From: an uncultured Pseudomonadota bacterium
Lineage (GTDB): Bacteria > Pseudomonadota > Gammaproteobacteria > Steroidobacterales > Steroidobacteraceae
Direction of reading: 5' to 3'
NCBI GenBank assembly: GCA_902826635.1
Contig: CADEFQ010000033.1
Location: forward strand, 2,524-35,688
Length of the DNA stretch: 33,165 nucleotides
In this document: piece after piece, positions 15,634-23,315 of the stretch
How the letters are laid out: the number at the start of each line of letters is the position of its first letter
How positions within the stretch are numbered: position 1 is the stretch's first letter
The notes under the pieces: generated by a model
Seen by the model: only the letters and a program-made list of their open reading frames with translations
Databases searched by the model: none
What the model was told of the DNA's origin: nothing
Made by a program: the position numbers and the translations under genes

Positions 15634-15691
15634 TCGGCTCACAGCTCCACGTCGCTTAACCGTAAAATTGTACACGCCCGCGAGGAGTCCC
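15634..15691. promoter_or_regulatory. Divergent intergenic region, cytochrome c4 / engB
   Basis: These 58 bases must hold the start signals for both directions. TAAAAT (15663-15668) is a possible plus-strand -10 box and TACAAT (reverse of 15667-15672) a possible minus-strand one. No convincing -35 boxes are visible. GAGGAG at 15682-15687 is the ribosome-binding site that fixes the GTG start of engB. Confidence 0.4.
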
Positions 15692-16267
15692 GTGAGTCGC
15701 TTCCCCAACGTCCATTTCATGCTGAGCGTGGCCGCGCCGGCGCAGTTTCCCCCCGACGACGGCGCGGAGGTCGCGTTTGCGGGCCGGTCGAACGCGGGCA
15801 AGTCGAGTGCGATCAACGCGCTGACCCAGCGCAAGGCGCTCGCGCGCACCAGCAAGTCACCGGGGCAGACCCGGCTGCTCAACTATTTCGAACTCGCGCC
15901 GGGCCAGCGGATCGTGGACCTGCCGGGCTATGGCTATGCGACCGCGCCACCCGCGGAGCGGGCGAAATGGGCGCCGCTCATTGATCGGCTGCGTGCGCGG
16001 CAGGCATTGCGCGGACTGCTGCTCGTGGTGGATGCGCGCCGCGGGATCGGCGACGAGGACGAAGGCCTGATCCGTTGGGCCGATCCGGCCGAGCGCCGCG
16101 TGCACGTGCTCCTCACCAAGGCCGACAAGCTCACCCGCAATGAGGCGCGCGCCGCGCTCGCCGCGGCGACGAAGCAGCTCGATGGCCGGGCGACCGTGCA
16201 GCTGCTGTCGTCCCATTCAGGGGCGGGGGTCCCCGAAGCGCAGCGCGCCTTGCTCGAGATGCTGTGA
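15692..16267 (+). CDS. engB: Ribosome-biogenesis GTPase EngB (YihA/YsxC)
   Basis: A 191-residue single-domain GTPase of the TrmE-Era-EngA-EngB group. It shows G1 GRSNAGKS (31-38), a G2-region Thr in SPGQTRLLNYFEL (near 60), G3 DLPGYG (76-81) and G4 TKAD (142-145). A G5-like LLSSHSGAG follows. These are the EngB hallmarks, including GYGYA after G3. It takes part in maturation of the 50S ribosomal subunit and is essential in many bacteria. The GTG at 15692 is chosen because GAGGAG lies five bases before it and the homologous N-terminus (FPNVHFMLSVAAPAQFP) follows at once. It converges with the minus-strand genes ending at 16441. Confidence 0.95.
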   Translation: MSRFPNVHFMLSVAAPAQFPPDDGAEVAFAGRSNAGKSSAINALTQRKALARTSKSPGQTRLLNYFELAPGQRIVDLPGYGYATAPPAERAKWAPLIDRLRARQALRGLLLVVDARRGIGDEDEGLIRWADPAERRVHVLLTKADKLTRNEARAALAAATKQLDGRATVQLLSSHSGAGVPEAQRALLEML

Positions 16268-16283
16268 AAACCCGGCACCCATG

Positions 16284-16323
16284 AAAAGGCCCCGGCGGTC
16301 TGGGAATCCAGGCCACCGGGGCC
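16284..16323 (-). terminator. Strong hairpin with U-tract on the minus strand
   Basis: GGCCCCGG (16288-16295) pairs perfectly with CCGGGGCC (16316-16323), and the stem continues inward through GGTCTGG/CCAGGCC around a GAAT loop. On the minus strand the stem is followed directly by TTTT (complement of AAAA at 16284-16287), as in an intrinsic terminator. On the plus strand no T-run follows, so for engB it would at best be a weak stop. Confidence 0.65.
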
Positions 16324-16440
16324 GACTTACCCGGCACAGGTCTCTTGCATCCGGGCCTTACCCGCTCAGGGAGGGAAGCGGGGAGCGTTTACGGCGCTCA
16401 AATGGTTGGAGCCGCCCCCGCCGAAATGGTTCCGTCGGCC
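16324..16440 (-). other. Gene-free stretch between barrel protein and terminator; possible small RNA or 3' UTR
   Basis: These 117 bases hold no credible reading frame. On the minus strand they contain small stems (CGGG-TAAGG-CCCG and CCCGG ... CCGGG) and run into the terminator at 16284-16323. In E. coli the polA/engB gap carries the Spot 42 RNA gene in the polA direction, and in Pseudomonas aeruginosa the ErsA RNA, so a small RNA would be expected by position. No sequence similarity to either was recognised; it could simply be the 3' untranslated region of the barrel gene. Confidence 0.25.
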
Positions 16441-16977
16441 TTACAGGAAGGTCCAGGTCAGGCCCAGCGAAAAGAGGTCGACGCCGTCGGTGTTCTCGAT
16501 GTCGAACGACTCATACTCGAGGCGCGCCCCGAGGCTGCCAAAATGCGCCTGCACGCCGGCGCCGTACGCGAACTCGGTGCCGTCGTCCTTGGCGCGGCTG
16601 ACGGTGATCGAAGACAGGCTGCTCTTCGCCTCCCACGAGGCGACGCCGGCCTTCACGTACAGGTCGACGAACGGCAGCGGCAGCATCAGCAAGCCGAAAC
16701 CGGCGAGCGCGGTCGCTTCGGCCTTGACGGTGGTGGCGCCGGCCGTGGCGCTGTCGCGGCCGAGGTCCATGTAGTTCAATTCCACCGCGAACATATCGAG
16801 CGGGCGAAAGCCTGCGATCAGTTTGTAGCCGGTATCGTCGAGATCGAGTCCGGTCCCGATGCCGTCGATCTGCGACTGGCTGACGGCGGCGCCGAGATAG
16901 AACCCATTGTCGGCGGCTCCGGCAGTTCCGGAAAACAGGGCGAGCGCACACGCGGGAAACAGCAATTTGCGGTACAT
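16441..16977 (-). CDS. Small outer-membrane beta-barrel protein
   Basis: A 178-residue protein. The signal peptide is about residues 1-21 (KLLFPACALALFSGTAGA), followed by alternating strands of an eight-stranded OmpA/OmpW-type barrel: NGFYLGAAVSQSQI, YKLIAGFRPLDMFAVELNYM, FVDLYVKAGVASWEA, FAYGAGVQAHFGSLGARLEY. It ends GLTWTFL, with an aromatic residue near the C-terminus as barrels require. There is no periplasmic domain. Family: porin-like/'outer membrane beta-barrel' proteins of unknown role. The ATG at 16977 is used because AGGAG lies nine bases before it. It sits between polA and engB, 54 bases after polA on the same strand, and is followed by the hairpin at 16284-16323. Confidence 0.8.
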   Translation of the reverse strand: MYRKLLFPACALALFSGTAGAADNGFYLGAAVSQSQIDGIGTGLDLDDTGYKLIAGFRPLDMFAVELNYMDLGRDSATAGATTVKAEATALAGFGLLMLPLPFVDLYVKAGVASWEAKSSLSSITVSRAKDDGTEFAYGAGVQAHFGSLGARLEYESFDIENTDGVDLFSLGLTWTFL

Positions 16978-17001
16978 GGAATAGTCACTCCTCGTGACAA
17001 G

Positions 17002-17038
17002 GCATTGAACAAGCCCGGCCATTCTACCGGTTCAATGC
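17002..17038 (-). terminator. Inverted repeat at the polA stop codon
   Basis: GCATTGAAC (17002-17010) and GTTCAATGC (17030-17038) are perfect inverted arms of nine bases, with an inner CCGG/CCGG pair in the loop. The repeat overlaps the polA stop (17032-17034). No T-run follows on the minus strand, so it is more likely an attenuating or RNA-stabilising hairpin than a full terminator. Confidence 0.4.
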
Positions 17039-19821
17039 GCCTCATCCCAGTTCGCGCCCGTACCAATGTCTGCTTTCAGCGACAGCTTCAGTTGCGCGGC
17101 GTCCGTCATGCAACGGCGCAGCCTGTCGCCAACGTGCGTCACCGCGTCCGCGCGCACTTCGAGCACCAGTTCGTCGTGCACCTGCATGATGAGGCGCGCG
17201 GGCGGCCGCTCCGCCGCGCACCAGGCGTGCACGTCGATCATCGCGCGCTTGATGATGTCCGCCGCCGTGCCCTGCATCGGCGCATTGATGGCGCTGCGCT
17301 CGGCGTATTGCTGCAGCTGCCGGTTGCGCGAGCGGATGTCGGGCAGGTACAGGCGCCGCCCCATCACGGTCTCGACGTAGCCGTCGCGTTTGGCGCGTTC
17401 GCGCGTGTCGTCCATGTAGCGCTTCACGCCGGGATAGCGCTCGAAATAGCGATTTACATAAGATTGCGCCGCGCCGCGATCGATGCCGAGCTGGCGCGCG
17501 AGGCCGAAGGCCGACATGCCGTAGATCAGGCCGAAGTTGATCGCCTTCGCCGAGCGGCGCTGATCGCTGCTCACGGCGTCGGGCGCCACGCCGAAGACTT
17601 CTGCCGCCGTAGCGCGATGTACGTCCTCGCCGGCCGCGAACGCGGCGAGCAACCCCTCGTCTCCGGACAGGTGCGCCATGATGCGCAGTTCGATCTGCGA
17701 GTAGTCGGCGGCCATCAACACGTAACCGGGCGGGGCGATGAACGCCTGGCGGATCCGCCGCCCTTCGGGGGTGCGGACCGGAATGTTCTGCAGGTTGGGG
17801 TCCGTCGAGGACAGCCGACCCGTCTGGGCAACGGCCTGGTGATATGAAGTGTGCACACGCCCCGTGCGCGCATTCACCTGTTCGGGCAGCTTCTCCGTGT
17901 ACGTCGAACGCAGCTTGGCGAGACCCCGATACTCGAGGATCAGCCGCGGCAGCGCGTGTTCTTCGGCGAGTTCCTCGAGCACGTCCTCCGCGGTCGAGGG
18001 TTGCCCGGTGGGCGTCTTGCGCAGCGGCGTGATGCCGAGCTTCTCGAACAGCAGGAACTGCAATTGCTTCGGCGAGTCGAGGTTGAAGGGTTGACCGCCC
18101 TCACGGTGCGCCGCCGCTTCGATTTCGCCGAGCCGCGTGCCGAGTTCGCGGCTCTGCGCCTTCAGCTTCGCAGGATCGAGCAGGACGCCCGCCGCTTCCA
18201 TCGCGATCAGCACGGGCACGAGCGGCTGTTCGACCGAGCTGTACACCCGCTCGAGCGTGGGCACCGCCGCGATCGCGGGCCACAGCGTGCGATGGAGGCG
18301 CAGGGTCACGTCGGCATCCTCGGCCGCGTACTCCGCCGCGCGGTCGACGGGCACCTGGCTGAAGCCGATCTGCTTCGCGCCCTTGCCGGCCACTTCCTCG
18401 TAATGGATCGTCTGCACGCCGAGATAGCGCTCCGCCGCCGAATCCATGTCGTGGCGCGTCGCGACGCTGTTCCAGACGTACGACTCGAGCATCGTGTCGT
18501 AACGCATCCCCGCGAGCGTGATGCCGTGGTTCGCGAGGACGTGCGCGTCGTACTTCAGGTGGTGGCCGATCTTGCCGCGTGCGGGATCCTCGAGCAGCGG
18601 CGCGAGGCGCGCCAGGGTCGCGTCACGGTCGAGCTGCGCGGGTGCGCCCGCGTAATCGTGCGCGAGCGGCACGTACGCCGCGTGACCGGGCTCGACCGCG
18701 AACGAGACGCCCACGATCGCGGCGTTCATGTACTCGAGGCTCGTGGTCTCGGTATCGAACGCGAACTCTTCGGCGGCGGCGAGTGTGGCGAGCCAGCGAT
18801 CGAGGTCCGCGTCGCTCGTCACCATCTCGTAGCGCTTCTCGCCGACGACGGGTGGGGTGAGCGCCGGCGCGTCCGGGCTCATCGCCGTGGGTGAGGAAAG
18901 GAGGCGCGGCGCGGTTGGAATCCTGGGTCCCGCGCTCAATGCGCCGCCGGTCGCATCGTCCGGGCCGCTGCCGTCGAGCTGGCGCAGCAGGTTGCGCAGC
19001 TCGAAGCGCGTGTAGATCGCGCGTAGTTCGTCCGTGTTCGGCTCGCCGCGCACGAGGTCTTCGGGCTTCTCGGCAAGTTCGACGTCGGTGCGGATCGTCG
19101 CGAGCCGCCGCGACAGCGCGAGCGTCTCGAGCCCGGCGCGCAGGTTCTCCCCCACCTTGCCTTCGATCTCCGCGGCGCTTTCGACGATGCCGTCGAGCGT
19201 GCGATAGCGATCGAGCCACTTGGCCGCGGTCTTCGGGCCCACCTTGTCGATCCCGGGGATGTTGTCCGAGCTGTCGCCGACGAGGGCGAGGTAGTCGATG
19301 ATCTGCTCGGGATGGACGTCGAACTTGGCCTTGACGCCGGCGCGATCGAGCACCGAGTTCGTCATGGTGTTGATGAGCGACACATGGCTGTCGACGAGCT
19401 GCGCCATGTCCTTGTCGCCGGTGGAAATGAGGACGCGCCAGCCGCGTTCCACGCTGCGCTTCGCGAGCGTGCCGATTACGTCGTCGGCCTCCACGCCGGC
19501 GACGCGCAGCACCGGCAGGCCGAGGGCGCGCACCGCCTCGAGCAACGGCGCGGTCTGGGCGCGCAGGTCGTCGGGCATCGGCGGCCGGTTCGCCTTGTAC
19601 TCGGCGAAGATCTCGTCACGGAATGTCGGGCCCGGGGCGTCGAACACCACCGCGATGCGCGGCGGCGCGTAGTCCTTGAGGAACTTGAGCAGCATGTTCA
19701 GCACGCCAAGCAGCGCGCCGGACGGTTCGCCGCGCGAGTTCGTCAGCGGCGGCAGCGCGTGGAACGCGCGATAGAGATACGAGGATCCGTCGACGAGGAC
19801 GATGTCGGGTGGGGCGTTCAT
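17032..19821 (-). CDS. polA: DNA polymerase I
   Basis: A 929-residue family A polymerase with all three domains. The 5'-3' exonuclease covers about 1-290 (LVDGSSYLYRAFHALP, GVEADDVIGTLA, STGDKDMAQLV, GDSSDNIPG). The 3'-5' proofreading domain covers about 330-520 and is intact: Asp356 and Glu358 in FAFDTETTSLEY, KYDAHVL with Asp425, and AEYAAEDADVTL. The polymerase domain follows, with motif A AADYSQIELRIMAHLSGDE, motif B RRSAKAINFGLIYG and motif C QVHDELVLEV (HDE at about 882-884). It fills gaps after RNA primer removal and in excision repair. The ATG at 19821 is used because the conserved N-terminus begins there; a longer open frame upstream is not coding. Divergent from the DUF1800 gene across 72 bases. 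Confidence 0.97.
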   Translation of the reverse strand: MNAPPDIVLVDGSSYLYRAFHALPPLTNSRGEPSGALLGVLNMLLKFLKDYAPPRIAVVFDAPGPTFRDEIFAEYKANRPPMPDDLRAQTAPLLEAVRALGLPVLRVAGVEADDVIGTLAKRSVERGWRVLISTGDKDMAQLVDSHVSLINTMTNSVLDRAGVKAKFDVHPEQIIDYLALVGDSSDNIPGIDKVGPKTAAKWLDRYRTLDGIVESAAEIEGKVGENLRAGLETLALSRRLATIRTDVELAEKPEDLVRGEPNTDELRAIYTRFELRNLLRQLDGSGPDDATGGALSAGPRIPTAPRLLSSPTAMSPDAPALTPPVVGEKRYEMVTSDADLDRWLATLAAAEEFAFDTETTSLEYMNAAIVGVSFAVEPGHAAYVPLAHDYAGAPAQLDRDATLARLAPLLEDPARGKIGHHLKYDAHVLANHGITLAGMRYDTMLESYVWNSVATRHDMDSAAERYLGVQTIHYEEVAGKGAKQIGFSQVPVDRAAEYAAEDADVTLRLHRTLWPAIAAVPTLERVYSSVEQPLVPVLIAMEAAGVLLDPAKLKAQSRELGTRLGEIEAAAHREGGQPFNLDSPKQLQFLLFEKLGITPLRKTPTGQPSTAEDVLEELAEEHALPRLILEYRGLAKLRSTYTEKLPEQVNARTGRVHTSYHQAVAQTGRLSSTDPNLQNIPVRTPEGRRIRQAFIAPPGYVLMAADYSQIELRIMAHLSGDEGLLAAFAAGEDVHRATAAEVFGVAPDAVSSDQRRSAKAINFGLIYGMSAFGLARQLGIDRGAAQSYVNRYFERYPGVKRYMDDTRERAKRDGYVETVMGRRLYLPDIRSRNRQLQQYAERSAINAPMQGTAADIIKRAMIDVHAWCAAERPPARLIMQVHDELVLEVRADAVTHVGDRLRRCMTDAAQLKLSLKADIGTGANWDEAH

Positions 19822-19893
19822 TGGAAGCGAGAGTCTTGCAGAACGGGACGGCGAGCGCACCCGGTCAACCGGGCGCTCCCCGATGCGTTGAGT

Positions 19894-21279
19894 ATGCCCA
19901 TGGCCGCCACCGCTGCCGCTGCAATCGCGACGAACCGTTTCGGGCTCGGGGCCCGTCCGGGCGAGCTCGACGTGGCGGCGCCGGACCCGTGCGGCTGGCT
20001 GCTCGCGCAGTTGCGAGGGCCTGCGCCCACGCTCCCCGGTGCGGCCGATCTCGAGAGTACCGCCACGATCCTCTCCCATGCCGCGAAATTGCGCGATGAC
20101 GCAAGGCGTGACGGCGCAACGGGCGTGGTGAAGGGCATCGGCGCCTACTACCGACCGCTCTACACGGGCGAGGTCGAGGCGCGTTTCGCCGCGGCGGTCG
20201 CGAGCGAGCGGCCGTTCGTCGAGCGCCTCGTGCACTTCTGGGCCAATCACTTCGCCGTGTCGGTCGACAAGCCCGCCGTGCTCGGTGTGGCGGGCGCGTA
20301 CGAGCGAGAGGCGATCCGCCCGCACGTACTCGGGCGTTTCGAGGACCTGCTGTTCGCCGTCGAGCGCCATCCGGCGATGCTGCTCTATCTCGACAACGTC
20401 CAGTCGGCCGGGCCGCAGTCGGCGCTCGCTCGCCGCGCTTCGGGCGCACGCCGTCGTCACGACCCCGGCCTCAACGAGAACCTGGCGCGCGAAATCCTCG
20501 AACTGCACACGCTCGGCGCAAGCGGTGGCTACTCCCAGGCCGACGTCACGAGTTTTGCCCGCATGCTCACGGGCTGGTCGATCGGCGGCGGTCGTGGGCG
20601 GCTTGCCGAAGGGGCCCCGGGCCGCTTCCTCTTTCGCGCCAATCTCCACGAGCCCGGTGCACAGCAGCTCCTCGGCAAGCGCTACGCGGAGGCGGGCTAC
20701 GAGCAGGGCGCCGCGGCGCTACGCGATCTCGCGCGCCATCCTGCCACCGTCGATCATCTCGCGCGAAAGCTCGCGCGGCATTTCATTGCGGACGAGCCGC
20801 CGGACGCCGCCGTTGCGCAGATCGCCGCGGCGTACCGCCGGCACGACGGCGCGCTCGTGCCGGTGTATCGCGCACTGATCGAATCGCGCGAGGCGTGGGC
20901 GGTGCCGTTCGCGAAGTACAAGATGCCGTCGGACTACGTGCACTCCGCGTTTCGCGGCCTCGCGATTCCGGCGCCGGGCCAGCGCGGCGGTCTGGTCGCC
21001 TACGAGCTTCTCGGCCAGCGCACGTGGTCGCCCGGCTCACCGGCAGGCTGGCCGGATCGTGCAGCGGACTGGGATGGCGCTTCCGCGGTACTGCAACGCA
21101 TCGAGTGGGCTGAAGCGGTCGGCAACCGATTGGGAGATCGGCGCGATGCGACGCGGGCGGGGCCGGCGATGCTGGGCGCGCTGCTCGGCGCATCGACCGC
21201 GGAGGCACTGCGGCGCGCAGCGAGTGGCGCGCAGGCGATCACGCTGCTGCTCGCTTCACCGGAGTTCATGCGCCGATGA
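19894..21279 (+). CDS. DUF1800-family protein
   Basis: A 461-residue protein of the DUF1800 family. It opens with the family motif ATNRFGLGARPGEL, then has ERLVHFWANHFAVSVDK and REAIRPHVLGRFEDLLFAV. The central block is LNENLAREILELHTLG followed by YSQADVTSFARMLTGWS. The end has KLARHFIADEPP and a final LLLASPEFMRR, the usual DUF1800 C-terminus. Function is unknown; these proteins nearly always precede a DUF1501 protein, as here, and are thought to act with it outside the cytoplasm. No clear signal peptide is seen. The ATG at 19894 is preferred; another ATG lies two codons later and a TTG two codons earlier. The stop overlaps the next start as ATGA. Confidence 0.88.
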   Translation: MPMAATAAAAIATNRFGLGARPGELDVAAPDPCGWLLAQLRGPAPTLPGAADLESTATILSHAAKLRDDARRDGATGVVKGIGAYYRPLYTGEVEARFAAAVASERPFVERLVHFWANHFAVSVDKPAVLGVAGAYEREAIRPHVLGRFEDLLFAVERHPAMLLYLDNVQSAGPQSALARRASGARRRHDPGLNENLAREILELHTLGASGGYSQADVTSFARMLTGWSIGGGRGRLAEGAPGRFLFRANLHEPGAQQLLGKRYAEAGYEQGAAALRDLARHPATVDHLARKLARHFIADEPPDAAVAQIAAAYRRHDGALVPVYRALIESREAWAVPFAKYKMPSDYVHSAFRGLAIPAPGQRGGLVAYELLGQRTWSPGSPAGWPDRAADWDGASAVLQRIEWAEAVGNRLGDRRDATRAGPAMLGALLGASTAEALRRAASGAQAITLLLASPEFMRR

Positions 21280-22487
21280 GTACGCACATCGATCGACGCC
21301 AGTTCCTGATCGCCGCCGCGAGCCTGCCGCTCGCGACCCGCGTCGTTTTCGCGCAGGCGCAGGCCGCGGGCGACGCGCGTTTCGTATTCATCCTGCTTCG
21401 TGGCGCGCTGGACGGTCTCGCGGCGGTGCCGCCCTGCGGCGATCCGGCGTATGCCGGCCTGCGGCGCGAACTCGCGATTCCGCCGCCGGGCGCGGCCGGT
21501 GGTGCGCTCGCCCTCGATGCCACGTTCGGCCTGCATCCGTCGCTCGCATTCCTGCATGAGGCGTATCGCGCCGGCGAACTCCTCGTTGCGCATGCGGTTG
21601 CGACTCCCTATCGCGAGCGTTCGCATTTCGACGGGCAGGACGTGCTCGAAGGCGGCGGCGTGCGGCCGCATGACTACGCGAGCGGCTGGCTCAATCGCGC
21701 GCTCGCCGCGCTGCCCGCGCGCAGCGCCGGGTCTCGCGCGGAGGCAGGCATTGCGCTCGGGCAGAATACGCCGCTCACGATGCGCGGGCCCGCCGCGGTC
21801 GCGTCCTGGTCGCCCTCGCGCCTCACCGCGCTCGACGACGACACGCTGGCGCGCATCACCGACCTCTACGCCGCGGACCCGGTGCTCTCGAAGCGGCTCG
21901 CCGACGCACTTGATGCCGACGAGATCGCGCAGCACGCCGGGATGGACGTCGCGCCCCGACGCGGCGCCGGCGCGCGCTACGGTGAAACGGTTCGCGCGGC
22001 GGGCTCGTTCCTCGCGCGCGACGATGGGCCGCAGGTGGCGATGTTCGATACGACCGGCTGGGACACGCACGCGAACGAGGGCGGTGCGCAGGGCCCGCTT
22101 GCGACCCGTCTCGGCGCGCTCGACCAGGCCCTGCGGGAACTGAAGGCGGCACTCGACGCGCGTTGGTCGCGCACCGTGATCGTGCTCGCGACCGAGTTCG
22201 GGCGCACCGCCGCCACGAACGGTACGCGCGGAACCGACCACGGCACCGGCGCGGCCGCGTTTGTGCTGGGCGGCGCGGTCGAAGGCGGGCGCGTGCTCGC
22301 GGATTGGCCGGGGCTCAGCGGTCGCGCGCTCTACGAGCAACGCGACGTCGCGCCGACGCTCGACCTGCGCGCATTGCTGAAGGGTCTGCTGCACGATCAC
22401 TTGCGCGTGCCGTCGAAAGCGCTCGACGGAGAGGTATTCCCCGGCTCGGGGGCCGTGCGGCCGGTCGCGGGCCTCGTGCGCGCGTAG
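21276..22487 (+). CDS. DUF1501-family Tat-exported protein
   Basis: A 403-residue DUF1501 protein. Its N-terminus is a twin-arginine signal: DRRQFLIAAASLPLATRVVF, ending near AQAQA, so it should be exported folded to the periplasm. The family core shows FVFILLRGALDGLAAVPP, LHPSLAFLHEAYRAGELLV, HAVATPYRERSHFDGQDVLE, then DTTGWDTHANEG, VIVLATEFGRTAATNGTRGT and DHGTGAAAFVLGG. The His/Asp-rich segments place it in the alkaline-phosphatase-like (sulfatase-type) fold group to which DUF1501 is related, which suggests metal binding; the reaction is unknown. Partner of the DUF1800 gene just upstream (4-base overlap). Confidence 0.88.
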   Translation: MSTHIDRRQFLIAAASLPLATRVVFAQAQAAGDARFVFILLRGALDGLAAVPPCGDPAYAGLRRELAIPPPGAAGGALALDATFGLHPSLAFLHEAYRAGELLVAHAVATPYRERSHFDGQDVLEGGGVRPHDYASGWLNRALAALPARSAGSRAEAGIALGQNTPLTMRGPAAVASWSPSRLTALDDDTLARITDLYAADPVLSKRLADALDADEIAQHAGMDVAPRRGAGARYGETVRAAGSFLARDDGPQVAMFDTTGWDTHANEGGAQGPLATRLGALDQALRELKAALDARWSRTVIVLATEFGRTAATNGTRGTDHGTGAAAFVLGGAVEGGRVLADWPGLSGRALYEQRDVAPTLDLRALLKGLLHDHLRVPSKALDGEVFPGSGAVRPVAGLVRA

Positions 22488-22514
22488 CGTCACGGGCCGC
22501 GTACAATCCTTGGC

Positions 22515-22925
22515 ATGACGATCCGGACATTCGGCGAGTTGCTCGATGCGGCCCACGCGCAGGCGGAGCCGCAACGGCTGCTGCTCGTCTTTGCAGTCGC
22601 GGAGGCGCCGCGCGACGGCACCGGGGAGGAGAAAGCCGCGTTCGCGCGCGGCGAGGGCGGCGCCCTCACGCCGGTCGTGTGCGTCGACAAGCTCGCCGCG
22701 GACATCGCTTCGTTCGCGGCGCTCAAGGAGGAATCGCGCGCCGCGATTTCGCGCTGGGACATCCTGTTTGTCGCGGCGCTCGACGGTCGCGCCGGTATCG
22801 CGCCGAACAGCGATGAAGCGGCCGGGCCGCTCAAGATGATGTTCGAGTCGATCAAGGTCGGCCGCATTGCGGATTTCGTCACCGTCGACAGCGACGGCGA
22901 ACTGGTGCGGCTGTCGCGAGGCTGA
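22515..22925 (+). CDS. Small conserved protein of unknown function
   Basis: A 136-residue cytosolic protein. Recognisable family blocks are FGELLDAAHAQAEPQRLLLV, FARGEGGALTPVVCVDK, SRWDILFVAALDGRAG and PLKMMFESIKVGRIADFVTV. Relatives in other proteobacteria are often labelled 'ribonucleotide reductase subunit alpha', but the protein is far too short and has none of that enzyme's motifs, so the label should not be copied. There is no Shine-Dalgarno sequence; TACAAT at 22502-22507 sits only seven bases before the ATG, so the message may be leaderless. It lies 27 bases after the DUF1501 gene. Confidence 0.7.
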   Translation: MTIRTFGELLDAAHAQAEPQRLLLVFAVAEAPRDGTGEEKAAFARGEGGALTPVVCVDKLAADIASFAALKEESRAAISRWDILFVAALDGRAGIAPNSDEAAGPLKMMFESIKVGRIADFVTVDSDGELVRLSRG

Positions 22926-22966
22926 CGTATGCTGCGGAAAGCACCTTCGCACGCGCTGGAGGATTC

Positions 22967-23302
22967 ATGGTGACGACCTGGTTCCTGGATGAGACGCCGG
23001 GGCACTCGCGCCTGTGGGTCGTGTTCTGGGTATACGGCGTGCTCGTGAGCCAGCTGCTGTTCGGCGGGATCCTGCTCATGTTCCGCACGATCAATACAGC
23101 GGCGCTCGCGGCCGTACTGGCAGCGTTCATCGTCTACACGGCGTGGATCATGCGCACGGTGTGGCGCAACGCCTTCAATGTGCACAACCCCATTTTCGGC
23201 CATATGGCGCGCGCGCTGACCGTCGTGTGGGCGCTCAATTCGGTGCTCGTCTGCGGGTTCCTGCTGCTCGGGCACGTCGGGCGGATCCGGCTGCCCATCT
23301 GA
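22967..23302 (+). CDS. Small integral membrane protein
   Basis: A 111-residue protein with three likely transmembrane segments: about 17-39 (LWVVFWVYGVLVSQLLFGGI), 45-66 (AALAAVLAAFIVYTAWIMRT) and 84-104 (LTVVWALNSVLVCGFLLLG). A polar loop, VWRNAFNVHNPIFGH, lies between the second and third. No family is recognised. The start is well supported: GGAGGATTC directly precedes the ATG. It is followed after 13 bases by the TDT transporter, so the two are probably co-transcribed. Confidence 0.72.
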   Translation: MVTTWFLDETPGHSRLWVVFWVYGVLVSQLLFGGILLMFRTINTAALAAVLAAFIVYTAWIMRTVWRNAFNVHNPIFGHMARALTVVWALNSVLVCGFLLLGHVGRIRLPI

Positions 23303-23315
23303 TCCGCGCGCGACC

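Noticed and set aside
16324..16440. Riboswitch or 4.5S/6S RNA in the engB-polA gap
   Set aside because: The GGGAAGCGG and CCGG stretches superficially recall SRP RNA and some riboswitch cores, but the conserved loops of those families are missing.
16345..17847. 500-codon plus-strand frame opposite the barrel gene and polA
   Set aside because: Shadow of two well-supported minus-strand genes, with low-complexity Arg/His/Ala-rich translation and no recognisable domain.
21000..22952. 650-codon minus-strand frame opposite DUF1800/DUF1501
   Set aside because: Antisense of two recognised families, crossing both gene borders without any domain of its own.
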